A stretch of DNA of 5,727 nucleotides from Planctomycetaceae bacterium. GTDB lineage: Bacteria > Planctomycetota > Planctomycetia > Pirellulales > Thermoguttaceae. Below, piece after piece: positions 4,941 to 5,727 of the stretch. The DNA is taken from the NCBI GenBank assembly GCA_031274385.1, contig JAISQH010000554.1, positions 1 to 5,727 of the forward strand, in the 5' to 3' direction. Within the stretch, counting starts at the first letter, position 1. Each line of letters begins with the position of its first letter. The position numbers were made by a program, and so were the translations under genes. The notes beneath the pieces were generated by a model that saw nothing but the letters and a program-made list of their open reading frames with translations, was not told the origin of the DNA and ran no database searches.

Positions 4941-5300
4941 ATGAAAAAGAAAATATTAATAGTCGATGATGATCGAGAGATTATTGAATCTATTCGGATT
5001 GCATTGGAAACAGCCGGATATGATGTTGTTGTTTCTTTTGACGGTGATCAAGGATTGATAATGGTCAATAAAGAAAGACCTGATTTAATTATCCTCGATA
5101 TTATGATGCCTAAACGAAGCGGGTTTCTTGTTCTCGAAACTCTGCGTCAGACCCCTTTCTATCCGACCCGTATCATTATGATTACGGCAAATGAAGGAGA
5201 GCGGCATAAGGCTTATGCTGAAAGTTTAGGCGTTGACGGATATATTTGTAAGCCGTTTCCGATTGACGTCCTTTTGGATCTCGTTAAACAAACCTTGTAA
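4941..5300 (+). CDS. Stand-alone receiver-domain response regulator
   Basis: The 119 residues make up one CheY-like receiver domain and nothing else. All key residues are present: the acidic cluster DDD (9-11), phospho-acceptor D53 in LDIMMPKRSG, T82 on strand four and K104 in the CKPF motif. It should be phosphorylated by a histidine kinase or phosphotransfer protein and act through protein-protein contact, since it has no DNA-binding or enzymatic output domain. No kinase is encoded nearby, so its partner is elsewhere. KRSGFLVLE and ITANEGERHKAYAESLGVD give it a character I associate with short planctomycete regulators. The ATG at 4941 starts directly before the first strand (KKKILIVDDD) and is the only sensible start. 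Motility, cell-cycle or phosphorelay roles are all possible. Confidence 0.96.
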   Translation: MKKKILIVDDDREIIESIRIALETAGYDVVVSFDGDQGLIMVNKERPDLIILDIMMPKRSGFLVLETLRQTPFYPTRIIMITANEGERHKAYAESLGVDGYICKPFPIDVLLDLVKQTL

Positions 5301-5316
5301 TACCAAGTTCTCTCAT

Positions 5317-5473
5317 TTGTTATACCACACAAGTCGTGTTAGCGACGGGGGCTTGCCCCCGACGAAATGATTGATTCTTTTTTTACGCTTGCGTCCGCAA
5401 TCAATATTAAGGGGTAAGCCCTTGACGATGATTAATATTCGTCGGGGGCTTGCCCTTGTTATACCACACAAGT
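5317..5473. repeat. 18-bp direct repeat TTGTTATACCACACAAGT flanking GC-rich hairpins
   Basis: Identical copies lie at 5317-5334 and 5456-5473. Overlapping the stop codon of the response regulator, TTGTAATACC then AAGT (5295-5308) looks like a third copy lacking CACA. Between the full copies, CGACGGGGGCTTGCCC (5343-5358) and CGTCGGGGGCTTGCCC (5440-5455) are near-repeats, the second directly abutting the second 18-mer. The arrangement looks like a partly duplicated intergenic repeat element. No transposase or clean terminal inverted repeats are present. Confidence 0.85.
5346..5384 (+). terminator. GC hairpin plus T-run after the response regulator
   Basis: CGGGGG (5346-5351) pairs with CCCCCG (5356-5361) around a CTTG tetraloop, a very stable small stem. 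TTTTTTT follows at 5378-5384, but 16 bases lie between stem and T-run, which is too far for a classic intrinsic terminator. It lies about 45 bases after the stop codon, so a role in ending or protecting the mRNA is plausible. The same GC core recurs at 5440-5455, so it may instead be part of the repeat element. Confidence 0.4.
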
Positions 5474-5475
5474 TT

Positions 5476-5548
5476 GCCGCGAAGCGGCGACGGACTGGAA
5501 CGCGGGCGTCCCGCTGCACTAAGTGCGTTAGAACGGATGTTCCGTTTT
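5476..5548. repeat. Run of four consecutive small hairpins
   Basis: Four perfect inverted repeats follow one another: GCCGC/GCGGC (5476-5488, loop GAA), GCGGG/CCCGC (5502-5514, loop CGT), GCACT/AGTGC (5516-5526, one central base) and AACGGA/TCCGTT (5532-5546, loop TGT), the last followed by TT. The row begins right after the second 18-bp repeat. It may be a structured RNA or a repeat element of the REP kind; no protein reading fits. Confidence 0.6.
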
Positions 5549-5727
5549 GAGTTCGATCATTTCAAATTCACCCACCCTTCCATCTTCAATCTTTGTAATT
5601 TATAGTTACAATATTTTGGCGACGTCTCAACTTTTGCATGCTATAAAACATATTACGGGCGCATAATATTTCGCAAAATATATAAAAGTAAGAAAAAATA
5701 AAAAATATTAATGGGTGCACTTTTTCG

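Larger units (their letters stand above)
5301..5727. other. Intergenic region with hairpin cluster and AT-rich end
   Basis: Past the response regulator, 5301-5548 is packed with repeats and hairpins, listed separately. From about 5550 to the end the DNA is AT-rich and shows one inverted repeat, TTGTAA (5593-5598) with TTACAA (5606-5611), and a longer-range pair, ATATTTTG (5611-5618) with CAAAATAT (5674-5681). An ATG at 5711 opens a frame (MGALF) that runs off the window, but it has no ribosome site and is too short to judge. Confidence 0.6.

Noticed and set aside
5317..5473. CRISPR array
   Set aside because: Only two exact copies of the 18-mer with a 121-base interval that itself contains repeats; no regular spacers and no cas gene.
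5313..5519. 68-codon minus-strand frame downstream of the response regulator
   Set aside because: It translates the hairpins and 18-bp repeats into an Arg-rich, featureless peptide without a ribosome site.
5711..5727. Start of a plus-strand gene at the right edge (MGALF)
   Set aside because: Five codons only, no ribosome site; it cannot be told from chance.

Overview
The window looks like AT-rich chromosomal DNA from a Gram-negative bacterium, most likely of the phylum Planctomycetota. The evidence is indirect. The single-domain response regulator has a C-terminal stretch (ITANEGERHKAYAESLGVDGYICKPF) of a kind I associate with planctomycetes. Two Gfo/Idh/MocA sugar oxidoreductases, a family expanded in that phylum, lie side by side. 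Intergenic regions are long, rich in AT and short repeats, and most genes lack a clear Shine-Dalgarno site. No rRNA, tRNA or marker gene is present to settle the assignment.

Left part (1-1250, minus strand). A possible neighbouring gene starts right at the window edge (ATG at 3-1 behind a GGAGG). Upstream of it lies a three-helix membrane protein with a CxxCxGFW motif resembling DUF1360 (159-650). Further upstream is a small Ser/Thr/Gly-rich protein with three CxxC pairs (866-1246) and a strong Shine-Dalgarno. The gap between the last two holds a 13-bp tandem repeat.

Centre (1247-4448, plus strand). About 800 bases without a convincing gene carry a GTGGAGA-type heptamer repeat, two small inverted repeats and an AT-only 10-bp repeat running up to the next ATG. 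Two Gfo/Idh/MocA dehydrogenases follow (2064-3128 and 3324-4448), separated by a 195-base gap with a 15-bp near-perfect palindrome. They belong to different subfamilies. The first carries GHVEEFNPA and MIHDID signatures like those of UDP-GlcNAc 3-dehydrogenase (GnnA)-type proteins; the second carries the WRGTWELDGGGALMNQ block of a general sugar-dehydrogenase subgroup. Both could act on nucleotide sugars or free sugars for envelope or carbohydrate metabolism, but substrates cannot be read from sequence.

Right part (4449-5727). A perfectly phased array of ten TTTGTGN heptamers, a trinucleotide AAT/AGT tract and a CCACCT-rich leader precede a stand-alone receiver-domain protein (4941-5300). Downstream is a dense cluster of hairpins and an 18-bp direct repeat (5295-5548), then AT-rich DNA to the window end.

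No integrase, transposase, CRISPR array or recognised defence system is present. The most interesting material is the cysteine-pair protein and the several unrelated families of short phased repeats between genes.
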